Assembly: GCF_016744025.1 (NCBI RefSeq)
Contig: NZ_JADGFC010000014.1
Location: 1 to 33,525 of the forward strand
DNA: 33,525 nt
Reading direction: 5' to 3'
Source: Sulfurimonas sp.
GTDB lineage: Bacteria > Campylobacterota > Campylobacteria > Campylobacterales > Sulfurimonadaceae
Part shown: positions 17,170 through 25,459 of the stretch, piece by piece
Layout of the letters: each line of letters opens with the position of its first letter
Numbering within the stretch: the first letter of the stretch is position 1
Notes under the pieces: generated by a model
What the model saw: only the letters and a program-made list of their open reading frames with translations
Databases searched by the model: none
Told to the model about the DNA's origin: nothing
Made by a program: the position numbers and the translations under genes

Positions 17170-18474
17170 CTATATTAACTCCATGATTGTAGAAAAAACA
17201 TCACCAGTTTTTACTGATGTTTTCTCTGTTGTTTTTCTATCGTATATTTGAACAAGACCATTTGCTAGTTCTTTTCCAATTATAACAGTATATGGAAAAC
17301 CAATAAGTTCTGCATCTTTCATTTTAAAGCCAAATCTCTCTTTTCTATCATCAAACATAACTTCAACATTTTCACCTAAAAGTTTTAAGTAAAGTTCTTC
17401 ACCTAGTGTTACTTGTGCTTCATCTTTGATATTAGAAACCATAATATTAACTGTGTAAGGTGCTGTTTCTTTTGTCCAGATACAACCATTTTCATCGTGG
17501 TTTTGCTCGATTACAGATGCAACAAGTCTGCTTACACCGATACCATAGGTTCCCATCTCAAAAGGTTTTGGTTTACCATTTTCATCACTGAAATTTGCTT
17601 CTAGTGCTGAAGTATATGTAGTTCCAAGTTGAAAGATATGTCCAACTTCTATACCTTTTTTAAATGAAAGACTAGATCCACAAGAACATTTTTGCTCTAG
17701 TTCTAATTTAGTTAACTCTTCATAAGATTTTTCATTATAAGCATCAACTTGTGCTTCATCTTCAAATATAGTTTCAATATTTGCACCATAGTCACATGTA
17801 TCACACACAACTATTGTGTCTTCACCACTATTTGCTAATACATGAATTTCTTTGCTTCCGGTTCCACCAATTGCACCACTATCTGCATCAACTACTCTAA
17901 AATCAAGACCGAGTCTTGTAAATATTTTTTTATAAGTTTCTTGCATAAGGTTAAATTCTCTAATCATATCTTCTTTAGAAGAGTGAAAAGAGTATCCATC
18001 TTTCATCAAAAACTCGCGACCACGTAAAATACCATATCTTGGTCTTGCTTCATCACGGAATTTGGTATTAATTTGGTATAAGTTAACAGGTAAATCTTTA
18101 TAAGAAGTTACTCTGTTTTTAACTAATTCTACCATTGCTTCTTCATTAGTTGGGCTAAGTACAAAATCATTTTGATGTCTATCTTGGATACGTAGCATCT
18201 CTTTACCCATAGTATCTGAGCGTCCACTTTTATCCCAAAGAGAGATAGGAGTAACAAAACTAAGTTGAACTTCGTTACAACCAGCCTTATCTAACTCTTC
18301 TTTAACAATCTTTCTAATCTTTTCTAATACAATTTTTCCCAAAGGCATAAAGTTATAAAGCCCAGCACCTTGTTGGTTTATAAAACCACCTCTAACTAAA
18401 AACTGGTGAGATGGTAATGTTGCATCTGATGGAACTTCTTTTGTTGTTGGTATAAAGGCGCGGCTTCTTCTCAT
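17170..18474 (-). CDS. proS: Prolyl-tRNA synthetase apparently lacking the INS editing domain
   Basis: ProRS is the class II synthetase that charges tRNA-Pro. The 434-residue product contains motif 2 ([20 protein letters not shown], residues 139-158), motif 3 ([13 protein letters not shown]) and the anticodon-binding domain (about 340-434). Bacterial type ProRS is about 570 residues, with an INS domain of about 180 residues that deacylates Ala-tRNA-Pro between motifs 2 and 3. Here only about 35 residues lie between the pair CDTC (Cys224/227) and CSC (Cys263/265). The reading frame is open and well formed throughout, so this is not a frameshift or pseudogene. The start overlaps the hemA stop (ATGA). 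Alpha-proteobacterial type ProRS also lacks INS, but the sequence around [12 protein letters not shown] looks like the type with INS. Confidence 0.95.
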   Translation of the reverse strand: MRRSRAFIPTTKEVPSDATLPSHQFLVRGGFINQQGAGLYNFMPLGKIVLEKIRKIVKEELDKAGCNEVQLSFVTPISLWDKSGRSDTMGKEMLRIQDRHQNDFVLSPTNEEAMVELVKNRVTSYKDLPVNLYQINTKFRDEARPRYGILRGREFLMKDGYSFHSSKEDMIREFNLMQETYKKIFTRLGLDFRVVDADSGAIGGTGSKEIHVLANSGEDTIVVCDTCDYGANIETIFEDEAQVDAYNEKSYEELTKLELEQKCSCGSSLSFKKGIEVGHIFQLGTTYTSALEANFSDENGKPKPFEMGTYGIGVSRLVASVIEQNHDENGCIWTKETAPYTVNIMVSNIKDEAQVTLGEELYLKLLGENVEVMFDDRKERFGFKMKDAELIGFPYTVIIGKELANGLVQIYDRKTTEKTSVKTGDVFSTIMELI

Positions 18475-19781
18475 TTACTTCCTTTTTGTGCTACATTTAG
18501 GGCATGTTCACATTTGTATTCATCTGGCATCTTTACATTTTTATTATCACTTTTTATTAAAAATTGCATAGCTCCAGTTATCATATCTGACTTTGACTCT
18601 TCAGATACACCTCTCATTTTTGAAGTCATATCATGTAAAAAGCGTTTCATAACTTGCTCACCCATTTTATGCACTTCTTCTTCATACTCTTTTGGAATAT
18701 ATCCGTTTCTAATAACTCGCTCACTCTCTATTTTTGCAGCTTCAAAAGCTTTCGCATAAATATCTTTTATCATTGGTTCTATATTTAGAGTATCTAACCA
18801 CTCAAAGAAAGCTACTGTGCTTCTACCTATAATTGTATGAGCTTTTCTCGCTTCTTCTTCTCTAAGACCTTTATTTTCGTCAACTATTGTTTTTAAGTCA
18901 TCTATTTGATAAAGGTTAATACGCTCACCTTTATCATAAACAATATCTCTTGGAATAGCTAAATCAAACCAGTATCTATCAAAATCACATGGTTTTATAA
19001 TATCATCTGTAATGATTGGAACAGGAGATGATGTTGCAGTAAATACAATTTCAAACTCATTTATTACACTTGGTAGTTGGTCAAAGTCTAAAACCTTAGC
19101 TCCACAAGCATCTGCTAATATAAATGCTTTTTCTTTAGTTCTATTCATAATATAAACATCTGCGCCATTTGAGACCATATGCTTAGCAGTTATTTCAGAC
19201 ATCTCACCGATTCCAATAATTAAGGCTTTTTTGCCCTCTACGCTATCTAAAACAGATTTTAGCTTAGAAACCGCAACACTTGCGATTGAGACAGGCTTTG
19301 AAGATATATCAGTAGCATTTCTAACTTGCGCCGCACATTTAAAAGCATTATGCATAGCACGAGCAAGTTTTTGACCACAGTGACCTTTGTCATATGAAAA
19401 TCTAAATGCGTCTTTAAGTTGTCCAGCAATCTGAGTCTCACCAACAACCATAGAATCAAGAGAAGATGCAACTGTAAAGAGGTGATGTATAGCACTACTA
19501 TTATCAAATATATCAGCACGACCTTCAAGCTCTTCAGTTGAAATATCTGAACGCTCGGTCAACTTTTCAAATATATGTTTAGTTGCCCCAACTATATCGC
19601 TACAGCTACAAAAGATTTCCATTCTATTACAAGTAGAAATAAGAATTGTCTCATTAATAGCTTCATTTTCATTTAATTTTGTTAGACATCCATGAACATG
19701 TTTATCATCAGGGTATGACAACTTCTCTCTAATTTCCATAGTAGAATTTTTGTGTGAAAAACTTATATTTAGATAGTGCAT
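18471..19781 (-). CDS. hemA: Glutamyl-tRNA reductase
   Basis: HemA reduces Glu-tRNA(Glu) to glutamate-1-semialdehyde, the committed step of C5-route tetrapyrrole synthesis. The 436-residue product has the active-site cysteine Cys51 in [10 protein letters not shown], the [10 protein letters not shown] segment and the NADPH-binding IIGIGEMSE motif (188-196), followed by the helical dimerisation domain. The gene is linked by TAATG to the polyprenyl synthase upstream and by ATGA to proS downstream. H. pylori (HP0237-HP0240) and C. jejuni (Cj0541-Cj0545) have the same core gene order as I remember it. Confidence 0.97.
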   Translation of the reverse strand: MHYLNISFSHKNSTMEIREKLSYPDDKHVHGCLTKLNENEAINETILISTCNRMEIFCSCSDIVGATKHIFEKLTERSDISTEELEGRADIFDNSSAIHHLFTVASSLDSMVVGETQIAGQLKDAFRFSYDKGHCGQKLARAMHNAFKCAAQVRNATDISSKPVSIASVAVSKLKSVLDSVEGKKALIIGIGEMSEITAKHMVSNGADVYIMNRTKEKAFILADACGAKVLDFDQLPSVINEFEIVFTATSSPVPIITDDIIKPCDFDRYWFDLAIPRDIVYDKGERINLYQIDDLKTIVDENKGLREEEARKAHTIIGRSTVAFFEWLDTLNIEPMIKDIYAKAFEAAKIESERVIRNGYIPKEYEEEVHKMGEQVMKRFLHDMTSKMRGVSEESKSDMITGAMQFLIKSDNKNVKMPDEYKCEHALNVAQKGSK

Positions 19782-20668
19782 TAGTAACTTCTTTTAATCA
19801 TAGTTTGTAGTATTTCAATGAGTTCTTTATTATCTTGTACAGCTAACATTGCTTCATTTGAGAGTTTTTTTGCAAGTTCAAAAGAGTTTTCAACACTTTT
19901 GTGCTCTTGCATCTTTTGTTTAATCCAAAGAACTTCATCTGTATCTATGTGCTTAGCATGAGAACTTTTTAGTCTTGCTTTATCTTGCGTATTTAAAACT
20001 TTGTAGAGATAAATATATGGAAGAGTACACTTACCTTCGACAAAGTCATTCATAGCAGGTTTTCCGAGTGTAGCTGAATCAGCAGTAATATCTAAGATAT
20101 CATCTATAATCTGAAATGATAATCCAAGATTTCTACCATATACACCATATTTCTTTGCATCTTTACCTGCAAGCAGTGCTGAAGCATAAGCAGCAGATTC
20201 TATTAAAGTAGCAGTTTTTAGATAGAGCATATCAAGATATTTATCTTCATCTTCATTAAACTCATTTGCCATTTTAACGTCTTGCATCTCACCTTTGCTA
20301 AGTGCAGTAACAGATGAAGCAATAGATTTTGCCACATCTTTATCAAACTCAACTAGTTCAGTAAAAGCTTTAGAATAAAGGATATCTCCTAACATCACGG
20401 CTGTTTTACTACCATCTGTTGCATTTACAGATGCTACGCCTCTTCTTGTTACTGCCTCATCAATTACATCATCATGAAGCAGACTTGCTCCATGAATCAG
20501 CTCGACTATAGCAGCTAAAAGTGGGGCCTTTTCATGATTTGGAGCAATCTTTAAAATTAGTTTAGCTCTAAGTCTTTTACCACCAGAGAGCATATTAAAA
20601 AGACGAGTTACCTCGTCATAATCAACTTCTTCAATCAATCTTGCTATTTCACGCTCTACTCTTTGCAT
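19781..20668 (-). CDS. ispB: Long-chain trans-polyprenyl diphosphate synthase
   Basis: The enzyme extends farnesyl- or geranyl-type allylic diphosphates with IPP to form the quinone side chain. The 295-residue product has the two aspartate-rich motifs DDVID (66-70) and DDILD (189-193), with GGKRLR (29-34) and the KTATLI segment. Small residues precede the first motif (HGASLLHDD), which in this family permits long chains. It is somewhat shorter than E. coli IspB (about 320). Campylobacterota usually make menaquinone-6, so a hexaprenyl product is plausible, but chain length cannot be read from the sequence; the symbol follows common annotation. It is linked by TAATG to hemA. Confidence 0.9.
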   Translation of the reverse strand: MQRVEREIARLIEEVDYDEVTRLFNMLSGGKRLRAKLILKIAPNHEKAPLLAAIVELIHGASLLHDDVIDEAVTRRGVASVNATDGSKTAVMLGDILYSKAFTELVEFDKDVAKSIASSVTALSKGEMQDVKMANEFNEDEDKYLDMLYLKTATLIESAAYASALLAGKDAKKYGVYGRNLGLSFQIIDDILDITADSATLGKPAMNDFVEGKCTLPYIYLYKVLNTQDKARLKSSHAKHIDTDEVLWIKQKMQEHKSVENSFELAKKLSNEAMLAVQDNKELIEILQTMIKRSY

Positions 20669-20678
20669 TCAAACCTCT

Positions 20679-21095
20679 CTAAGTATTTTTCAAATGTTTT
20701 AAACTAACTTGCATCTTTTTATCAAACAAGAAGAGTTCAAAGACTGCCTCTCGTGTTTCATACTTAAACTCTTTAAATTTAACTAGCAAATAAGCCGCAT
20801 TAAAATGATCGGCACCTCTAGGTCTAAGTTCTAACCTAAAGCTACGATTTTTATCTCTTATGTAGAGTATATTTTGTGCAACAATTCTGTCATATGAACG
20901 ATGAATAACCAATCCCTCATTGTGATAGAGTGTCCAATTAAATTTAAAGAGTTTTGTAATGTCGCCGTATTTTACAAGAATTTTCTTTTGTTCATCCTTT
21001 TTTAGAGAGATAGTTGTTACATCTCTGTAGGTATCTCCAAAGCTGACACTAAAACTAAGTGCTAGAATGATAAAAATTTGTAAAAATGGCTTCAT
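20679..21095 (-). CDS. Small exported protein of unknown function upstream of the prenyl synthase
   Basis: I do not recognise a family. The 138-residue product has a clear signal peptide (about residues 1-20, with a hydrophobic core and likely cleavage at SFG/DTYRD), and no lipobox or further membrane segment, so it should be periplasmic. The mature part is basic and aromatic, with beta-strand-like alternation, for example FKFNWTLYHNEGLVIHRSYD and FRLELRPRG. No cysteine occurs in the mature part. It follows the DUF2018 gene by 4 nt and precedes the polyprenyl synthase by 10 nt. H. pylori also has an unknown gene (HP0241) between its HP0242 and prenyl synthase genes, as I recall, so the location is conserved. 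Confidence 0.85.
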   Translation of the reverse strand: MKPFLQIFIILALSFSVSFGDTYRDVTTISLKKDEQKKILVKYGDITKLFKFNWTLYHNEGLVIHRSYDRIVAQNILYIRDKNRSFRLELRPRGADHFNAAYLLVKFKEFKYETREAVFELFLFDKKMQVSLKHLKNT

Positions 21096-21099
21096 TAAT

Positions 21100-21390
21100 C
21101 TACTCGCTTTTTGAAACTATTTCACCCATAAGCTCAATGCTTAAACTCTTAGTCTTGCTCTCAACTATTTCACGCTGTTCAATAATCATAGCTTCAACTA
21201 TTTCACTATAGTTTTCACCAATTTTTTCTTCTAAAATAAGCTCAAGAGCAGCTCTTCTTTTAATGAAATTTTCTAAATCAAATCTAACAACATCATTATT
21301 AGCATTAAAAATTATATCCATTAGTTTACTAACAGGAGAACCTAAAAATACATCATCTTCATCTTCAAATAGGGCACTATACTTTGACAT
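21100..21390 (-). CDS. DUF2018 family protein (HP0242-like)
   Basis: The 96-residue product matches H. pylori HP0242 as I remember it: an acidic N-terminus, then FLGSPVSKLMDIIFNA (16-30) and an all-helical charged remainder. HP0242 is known for its homodimeric, intertwined (pseudo-knotted) helical fold; no biochemical function has been assigned. Here it is the first gene of the operon with polyprenyl synthase, hemA, proS and hemC, the same place it has in H. pylori. The start follows the strong leader AAATTAAGGA 8 nt upstream, and a TATAAT lies 36 bp before the ATG. It is cytosolic by sequence. Confidence 0.88.
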   Translation of the reverse strand: MSKYSALFEDEDDVFLGSPVSKLMDIIFNANNDVVRFDLENFIKRRAALELILEEKIGENYSEIVEAMIIEQREIVESKTKSLSIELMGEIVSKSE

Positions 21391-21425
21391 TTATTTATTC
21401 CTTAATTTTATTTCTTATTATTGTG

Positions 21426-21431
21426 ATTATA
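21426..21431 (-). promoter_or_regulatory. Candidate -10 box for the DUF2018-hemA-proS-hemC operon
   Basis: A minus-strand TATAAT preceded by TG lies 36 bp before the DUF2018 ATG. It is the best promoter candidate in the 217-bp gap after argB and would start the tetrapyrrole/quinone operon. Confidence 0.45.
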
Positions 21432-21570
21432 CAGTTCATTTGTTAATTATCCCTTGATATTATTCAAGAGCTTATCTTGTTTTAAAAAACCTACAGATTT
21501 TATTGTTGTATATATAAAGAGTTAATGTTAAAGAAATGTAAGAATAGACTTATGTAGAGTTGTTTTTGAG

Positions 21571-21589
21571 TGTGGAGGTCTAGTCCACA
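21571..21589. terminator. Possible hairpin after argB
   Basis: The arms TGTGGA and TCCACA form a 6-bp stem around a 7-nt loop about 18 nt after the argB stop. There is no T-run directly after the stem on the minus strand, so it is a weak terminator candidate or a processing signal. The rest of the 217-bp gap (21391-21607) holds only the operon promoter and AT-rich DNA; I see no gene there. Confidence 0.35.
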
Positions 21590-21607
21590 AACTTCAAAAA
21601 ATAGTAA

Positions 21608-22459
21608 TTACTTTATTATCTGAGTACCAACACCCTCAGATGTAAATAGTTCTAATAACATAGAATGCTCTAGCCTACCATCAATTATATGAGCCTTTGT
21701 CACGCCGCCATCAATAGCTTCTAAACATGCATCTACTTTTGGCACCATTCCACCATTAATAGTTCCATCAGCTTTAAGAGCATCTACTTCAGCTCTTGTT
21801 AGAGTTGGTAAAAGTTCTTTATCCTTATTAAGGACACCCGGAGTGTCTGTTAAAAAAATGATTTTGTTTGCACCTATTGCTTTTGCAACATATGATGCAC
21901 AAAGGTCTGCATTTATGTTAAAACCAGGATGACCCATCTCTTCACCAGCAGCAATTGGAGCGATAACTGGTACAAATTTATCTGCAATTAGTTTAGAAAT
22001 CACAATAGGTTTAACTGAGTTTATATTTCCAGTTAGACCCCACTTCGCGAAATCTTTTGCTTTTGCTGTAATGAAGTGAGCATCTTTACCACTTACACCT
22101 ATAGCTTTTGCACCATGAGAATTAAGAAGCGATACAATCTCTTTGTTTATCTCTCCACTAAGTATCATCTCAGCTATACGCATAACTTCTTTAGTTGTAA
22201 CTCTTTGTCCTTCAATAAACTTAGTCTCAATATTTAGAGCATCTAACATCTCTGTAATCTTTGAACCGCCACCATGAACGATTACAGGTTTTATACCTAC
22301 AAGATACATAAGTAAAATATCTTCAGCAAACTTCTCTTTTAACTCTGTTGATGTCTGAGCTGAACCACCATATTTAATAACAACTATCTCATTTCTAAAC
22401 TCTTTTATAAACGGTAGTGCGTCAAGTAGTGTTTTTACTGTTTCTATCTTTTTTTTCAA
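21608..22459 (-). CDS. argB: Acetylglutamate kinase
   Basis: ArgB phosphorylates N-acetylglutamate, the second step of arginine synthesis. The 283-residue product carries the nucleotide-binding KYGGSA (29-34), VHGGGSKI (61-68) and the acetylglutamate-site segment GFNINADLCASYVA; it ends near the conserved IDGGVTKAHIIDGR region. Length is normal for the arginine-sensitive type. It starts inside the lpxK stop (ATGA), and is the last gene of the nadE-aminotransferase-lpxK-argB run. Confidence 0.97.
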   Translation of the reverse strand: MKKKIETVKTLLDALPFIKEFRNEIVVIKYGGSAQTSTELKEKFAEDILLMYLVGIKPVIVHGGGSKITEMLDALNIETKFIEGQRVTTKEVMRIAEMILSGEINKEIVSLLNSHGAKAIGVSGKDAHFITAKAKDFAKWGLTGNINSVKPIVISKLIADKFVPVIAPIAAGEEMGHPGFNINADLCASYVAKAIGANKIIFLTDTPGVLNKDKELLPTLTRAEVDALKADGTINGGMVPKVDACLEAIDGGVTKAHIIDGRLEHSMLLELFTSEGVGTQIIK

Positions 22460-23364
22460 TATTTATTCCTGTAGTTATCTATTTTACTAAATACTCTTTC
22501 ATCAACTTCAACATCCAAATCTAGTAGAGATATTGGTAAATTAAAAGGTTCAACTTTTACTAAATCTTTGTAGGTAAGTAAAAGTGAGTCTGAACTATCT
22601 TTTTTTAAAATTTCTTCTAACTCTTCTTTGTTAAATGAGTGATGATCTTCAAAATAGTTTCTACTTACAACTTGCGGCAAAAACTCATCTAACCTAGATG
22701 GTCTTGCTATTGCTGTTACTAGTGACATTTTAGCACTTTTATTTTTAAGTTGTACTACTCTAGTAAAATCTTTTGCTTCTTCAAGGACAACGGTTTCTTT
22801 AGATGGCCAAAGTCTCTCTCTAAATGCACCAGAGGGTAAGCATCTATTGTTTTTAGTTTTCACATCTATAAGAAAGTCTAATTTTTTAATATCATGCTTT
22901 GAGTATGCATCATCTAAAAAAACTATTTTTGCACCCATCTCTTTTGCTCTTAAGATACCTGCTGGTCTATCTTCACTTACGATGACTATAGCGTCTAAGA
23001 GTTTATGAGCATATATCATAGCTTCGTCACCACTTATGCTTACATCACATAAAATATTCTCTTTATCTTTAATAACATATAGTCCACTACTACTACGTCC
23101 ATAACCACGAAGTACTACAGCAGCATCTTTATATCTAGATGCAAGAGCAGTTACAAGTGGTGTCTTACCACTACCGCCTACACTGAGGTTTCCAACACTA
23201 ACTATATCAATATCAAAATCAACTGGGTTTTTACTTTTAAAGCGCAGGTACATGCCAAAGCAATATATCCAACTAAGTGGAAGAAGTAAAAAAGAGAGAA
23301 GCTTTTGAATAAAACTTGGGTTATAAAAATATCCCTCAACCCAAAATACTAAACTCTTTTTCAA
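22456..23364 (-). CDS. lpxK: Tetraacyldisaccharide 4'-kinase
   Basis: LpxK adds the 4'-phosphate to the lipid A disaccharide precursor at the inner membrane. The 302-residue product has an N-terminal membrane helix region (about 18-40) and a P-loop VGNLSVGGSGKTPL (57-70), followed by the VLRGYGR and DDAYSKHDIKKLD segments typical of the family. It shows that the cell is Gram-negative with lipid A. It ends in an ATGA overlap with argB and lies 5 nt after the aminotransferase gene. In C. jejuni nadE and lpxK are neighbours, with no aminotransferase between them as far as I recall. Confidence 0.95.
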   Translation of the reverse strand: MKKSLVFWVEGYFYNPSFIQKLLSFLLLPLSWIYCFGMYLRFKSKNPVDFDIDIVSVGNLSVGGSGKTPLVTALASRYKDAAVVLRGYGRSSSGLYVIKDKENILCDVSISGDEAMIYAHKLLDAIVIVSEDRPAGILRAKEMGAKIVFLDDAYSKHDIKKLDFLIDVKTKNNRCLPSGAFRERLWPSKETVVLEEAKDFTRVVQLKNKSAKMSLVTAIARPSRLDEFLPQVVSRNYFEDHHSFNKEELEEILKKDSSDSLLLTYKDLVKVEPFNLPISLLDLDVEVDERVFSKIDNYRNKY

Positions 23365-23369
23365 TGTTA

Positions 23370-24491
23370 TTAAACTCTTGTTTTAGCTATTTGTTTAACT
23401 TTTTCACAAACAAATTTAACTTCTTTATCACTCATACTTGCATAAATTGGAAGAGATAAAACTTGCTGATAGCACTTTAATGCTTTTGGATAGTTGTTTA
23501 TCTTAAGTGAATATTTTGACTTGTAGTAAGTTAAAAGATGAAGTGGAATATAGTTAAGTCCACACTCTACACCAACCTTTTTAAGCTCTAAGGCAAAAGA
23601 ATCACGGTTCTTATCTACTTTGATAATATATAAAGAAAATGGATGTTCATCATTGCTCATATCAGGAAGAGTAATGTGTCCAGTTCCTGCAAGTGATTCA
23701 CTGTACATTCTCGCTATCTCTTTAACTCTTTTAATATTCTTATCTTGTTTTACAATTTGAGTTCTTAGATAAGCTGCATCTAACTCACCTAGAGAGTAAT
23801 CATTTCCTATATCTACTACATCATAGATATATTCCAGGGAGTCTTCATCACGCTCTATTGCATGATTACTTAAGAGCTTTGCACGTTCCATAATTACATC
23901 ATTATTAGTAACAAGCATACCGCCGTTACATATGTTTTTCTTTAAATGAGAAGAAAAGTTAAAACAAGTAATATCTCCACCAGTTGAGCCAATCTTTTGA
24001 TCTTTATATGTTGCACCTAAGGCTTCACATGCATCTTCAACAATTTTCACATTGTATATCTTAGCAATAGCATATAGTCTTTCTAAGTCAACTGTAGTTC
24101 CACCCAAGTGAGTAACAATAACTGCTTTTAGTTTTTTTGACTGGTTATCTTCTAGGTAAGCTTCTAAAAGGTCTAGATTGATATTATAAGTATTTGCTTC
24201 AATATCTATGAAAATAGGTTCTGCGTCAAAGTGACGAACAACCTCTGGCACATTAGGATAAGCATTTACAGAACAAACTACTTTATCCCCACGCTTAAGA
24301 TCAAGTGCAAGCATAGCAAGATGAAGTGCTGAAGTACCATGAGAAGTTGCTAATGCATATTCTGCTCCAATATATGAAGCAAACTCTTTTTCTAACTGAG
24401 ATACTTGGTTTAAATCTTCTGCATCTAAAACGTCTGCAACATTACTATGTTCTTCTCGTCCACTTTCGTATCTACAAAATGGTATTTTCAT
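23370..24491 (-). CDS. DegT/DnrJ/EryC1/StrS-family PLP aminotransferase
   Basis: Enzymes of this family transfer an amino group to a keto-sugar nucleotide. The 373-residue product shows the conserved N-terminal SHGTSALHLAMLAL, the cofactor aspartate region VEDACEALGA, and the PLP-lysine segment FSSHLKKNICNGGML with Lys185 the likely Schiff-base residue. The family usually has FHPTKNITTGEGG there, so this version differs. The length is normal. It lies between nadE and lpxK, away from any visible sugar-nucleotide dehydratase, so the substrate cannot be assigned. A role in modified lipopolysaccharide or glycan sugar synthesis is reasonable given lpxK. The leader AAATTAAGGA precedes the ATG by 6 nt. 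Confidence 0.88.
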   Translation of the reverse strand: MKIPFCRYESGREEHSNVADVLDAEDLNQVSQLEKEFASYIGAEYALATSHGTSALHLAMLALDLKRGDKVVCSVNAYPNVPEVVRHFDAEPIFIDIEANTYNINLDLLEAYLEDNQSKKLKAVIVTHLGGTTVDLERLYAIAKIYNVKIVEDACEALGATYKDQKIGSTGGDITCFNFSSHLKKNICNGGMLVTNNDVIMERAKLLSNHAIERDEDSLEYIYDVVDIGNDYSLGELDAAYLRTQIVKQDKNIKRVKEIARMYSESLAGTGHITLPDMSNDEHPFSLYIIKVDKNRDSFALELKKVGVECGLNYIPLHLLTYYKSKYSLKINNYPKALKCYQQVLSLPIYASMSDKEVKFVCEKVKQIAKTRV

Positions 24492-24522
24492 TTTTTTTCC
24501 TTAATTTCATTTTTTATGTGCT

Positions 24523-25329
24523 TTACAAAGTTATATCTCTTGGGTAGTTAAAATCATGGTTTATAGTTCTTGATGTTAGTTTTGCGATAACTGGCATTTT
24601 ACGCTTAAAATGATTACGAAATATTCTTGAGATAAGCATATTTAGCATTTGAGAGTCTATTCCCTTTTTAACTATTTCTTCTTTAGTAAGTCTATCTTCT
24701 ACATATAGTTTCAAAGCCTCGTCTAGCTGTGCATATGTATATCCTAAATCTTCTTCATCACTCTGTCCATCCCATAAATCAGCAGAAGGAGCTTTGTCTA
24801 TGATACTTTTTGTTACACCAAGATATCGAGCTAACTCATATACTTCACTTTTATATAAGTCTCCTATTGGATTCACTGCACTTGAAAGGTCTCCATAAAG
24901 AGTTCCATACCCCAACATTAACTCACTCTTGTTACTTGTTCCCAAAACCAAAGCATTTTCTCTTGCTGAAATATCAAACAGAGTTGACATTCTCATACGA
25001 GAAGAGAAGTTCCCTTTTCTTAAATTATCCATATTTGGATTTAATTTCTCATATGCATCTAACATTGGTTCAATAGATGCAGTTATAGATTTCATAGAAA
25101 AATCTCTACAAAGAGCGTCTGCATCATCTAGAGAATTCTGTGAAGAGTATTGTGAAGGCATTTTGACACATAATAGATCATCTTTAAAAGTCTTATGAGC
25201 CAAAACAGCAACAACAGCAGAATCCAATCCACCACTCAAACCAATTACAACTTTTTCTATACCAGTTTTTCGGACTTCATCATCCAAAAAACGCTGTAGA
25301 TAGTCTGATATTTGTGCGTACTTACTCAT
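24523..25329 (-). CDS. nadE: NH3-dependent NAD+ synthetase
   Basis: NadE converts nicotinic acid adenine dinucleotide to NAD+ with ATP and ammonia. The product, 268 residues from the ATG at 25329, has the PP-loop motif SGGLDSAV (32-39) and conserved GTSNKSE and YGTLYGDLSSAVNPIGDL stretches. There is no glutaminase domain, so free ammonia is used. A TTG at 25338 would add three residues. AAGG is 4 nt before the TTG and 13 nt before the ATG, so the start is not certain; I prefer the ATG. A TG-extended TATAAT lies about 40 bp upstream. The gene leads the minus-strand run with the aminotransferase, lpxK and argB. Confidence 0.95.
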   Translation of the reverse strand: MSKYAQISDYLQRFLDDEVRKTGIEKVVIGLSGGLDSAVVAVLAHKTFKDDLLCVKMPSQYSSQNSLDDADALCRDFSMKSITASIEPMLDAYEKLNPNMDNLRKGNFSSRMRMSTLFDISARENALVLGTSNKSELMLGYGTLYGDLSSAVNPIGDLYKSEVYELARYLGVTKSIIDKAPSADLWDGQSDEEDLGYTYAQLDEALKLYVEDRLTKEEIVKKGIDSQMLNMLISRIFRNHFKRKMPVIAKLTSRTINHDFNYPRDITL

Positions 25330-25366
25330 ATTTTTCAACGAACCTTAAAAATCTTTAATAAAAAAT

Positions 25367-25372
25367 ATTATA
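25367..25372 (-). promoter_or_regulatory. Candidate extended -10 box for nadE
   Basis: TGTTATAAT on the minus strand, with TATAAT at these positions, 38 bp before the chosen nadE ATG. The same 9-mer is in front of the hit gene on the plus strand. Confidence 0.5.
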
Positions 25373-25394
25373 ACAAAGTTTTTGCTACAAATAA

Positions 25395-25410
25395 CGTTTA
25401 AGAGCGTTTA
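25395..25410. repeat. Two direct CGTTTA copies, 10 bp apart
   Basis: CGTTTA occurs at 25395-25400 and 25405-25410 in the divergent nadE/hydrolase gap, on the same face of the helix and between the two opposed -10 boxes. This spacing suits a regulator binding site, but two 6-mers could be chance. Confidence 0.2.
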
Positions 25411-25434
25411 GTTTTGATATTTATATTGTTTTGT

Positions 25435-25440
25435 TACAAT
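25435..25440 (+). promoter_or_regulatory. Candidate extended -10 box for the metallo-hydrolase gene
   Basis: TGTTACAAT on the plus strand, 20 bp before the ATG at 25460. It gives a very short leader. It is divergent from the nadE promoter. Confidence 0.4.
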
Positions 25441-25459
25441 CTAATAAAAAAGAGAGCCG

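Noticed and set aside
17170-18474. ProS read as a broken or frameshifted gene because it is about 140 residues short.
   Set aside because: The frame is continuous, all catalytic motifs and the C-terminal domain are present, and the missing part corresponds neatly to one domain. It was kept as an intact domain-loss form.
21560-21600. tRNA-like fold around the GGTCTAG loop after argB.
   Set aside because: There is a single 6-bp stem and no acceptor, D or T arm; no CCA end. Not a tRNA.
25391-25440. Riboswitch for NAD or nicotinamide upstream of nadE.
   Set aside because: The leader on the nadE side is only about 30 nt, too short for a known NAD riboswitch, and no paired structure was found.
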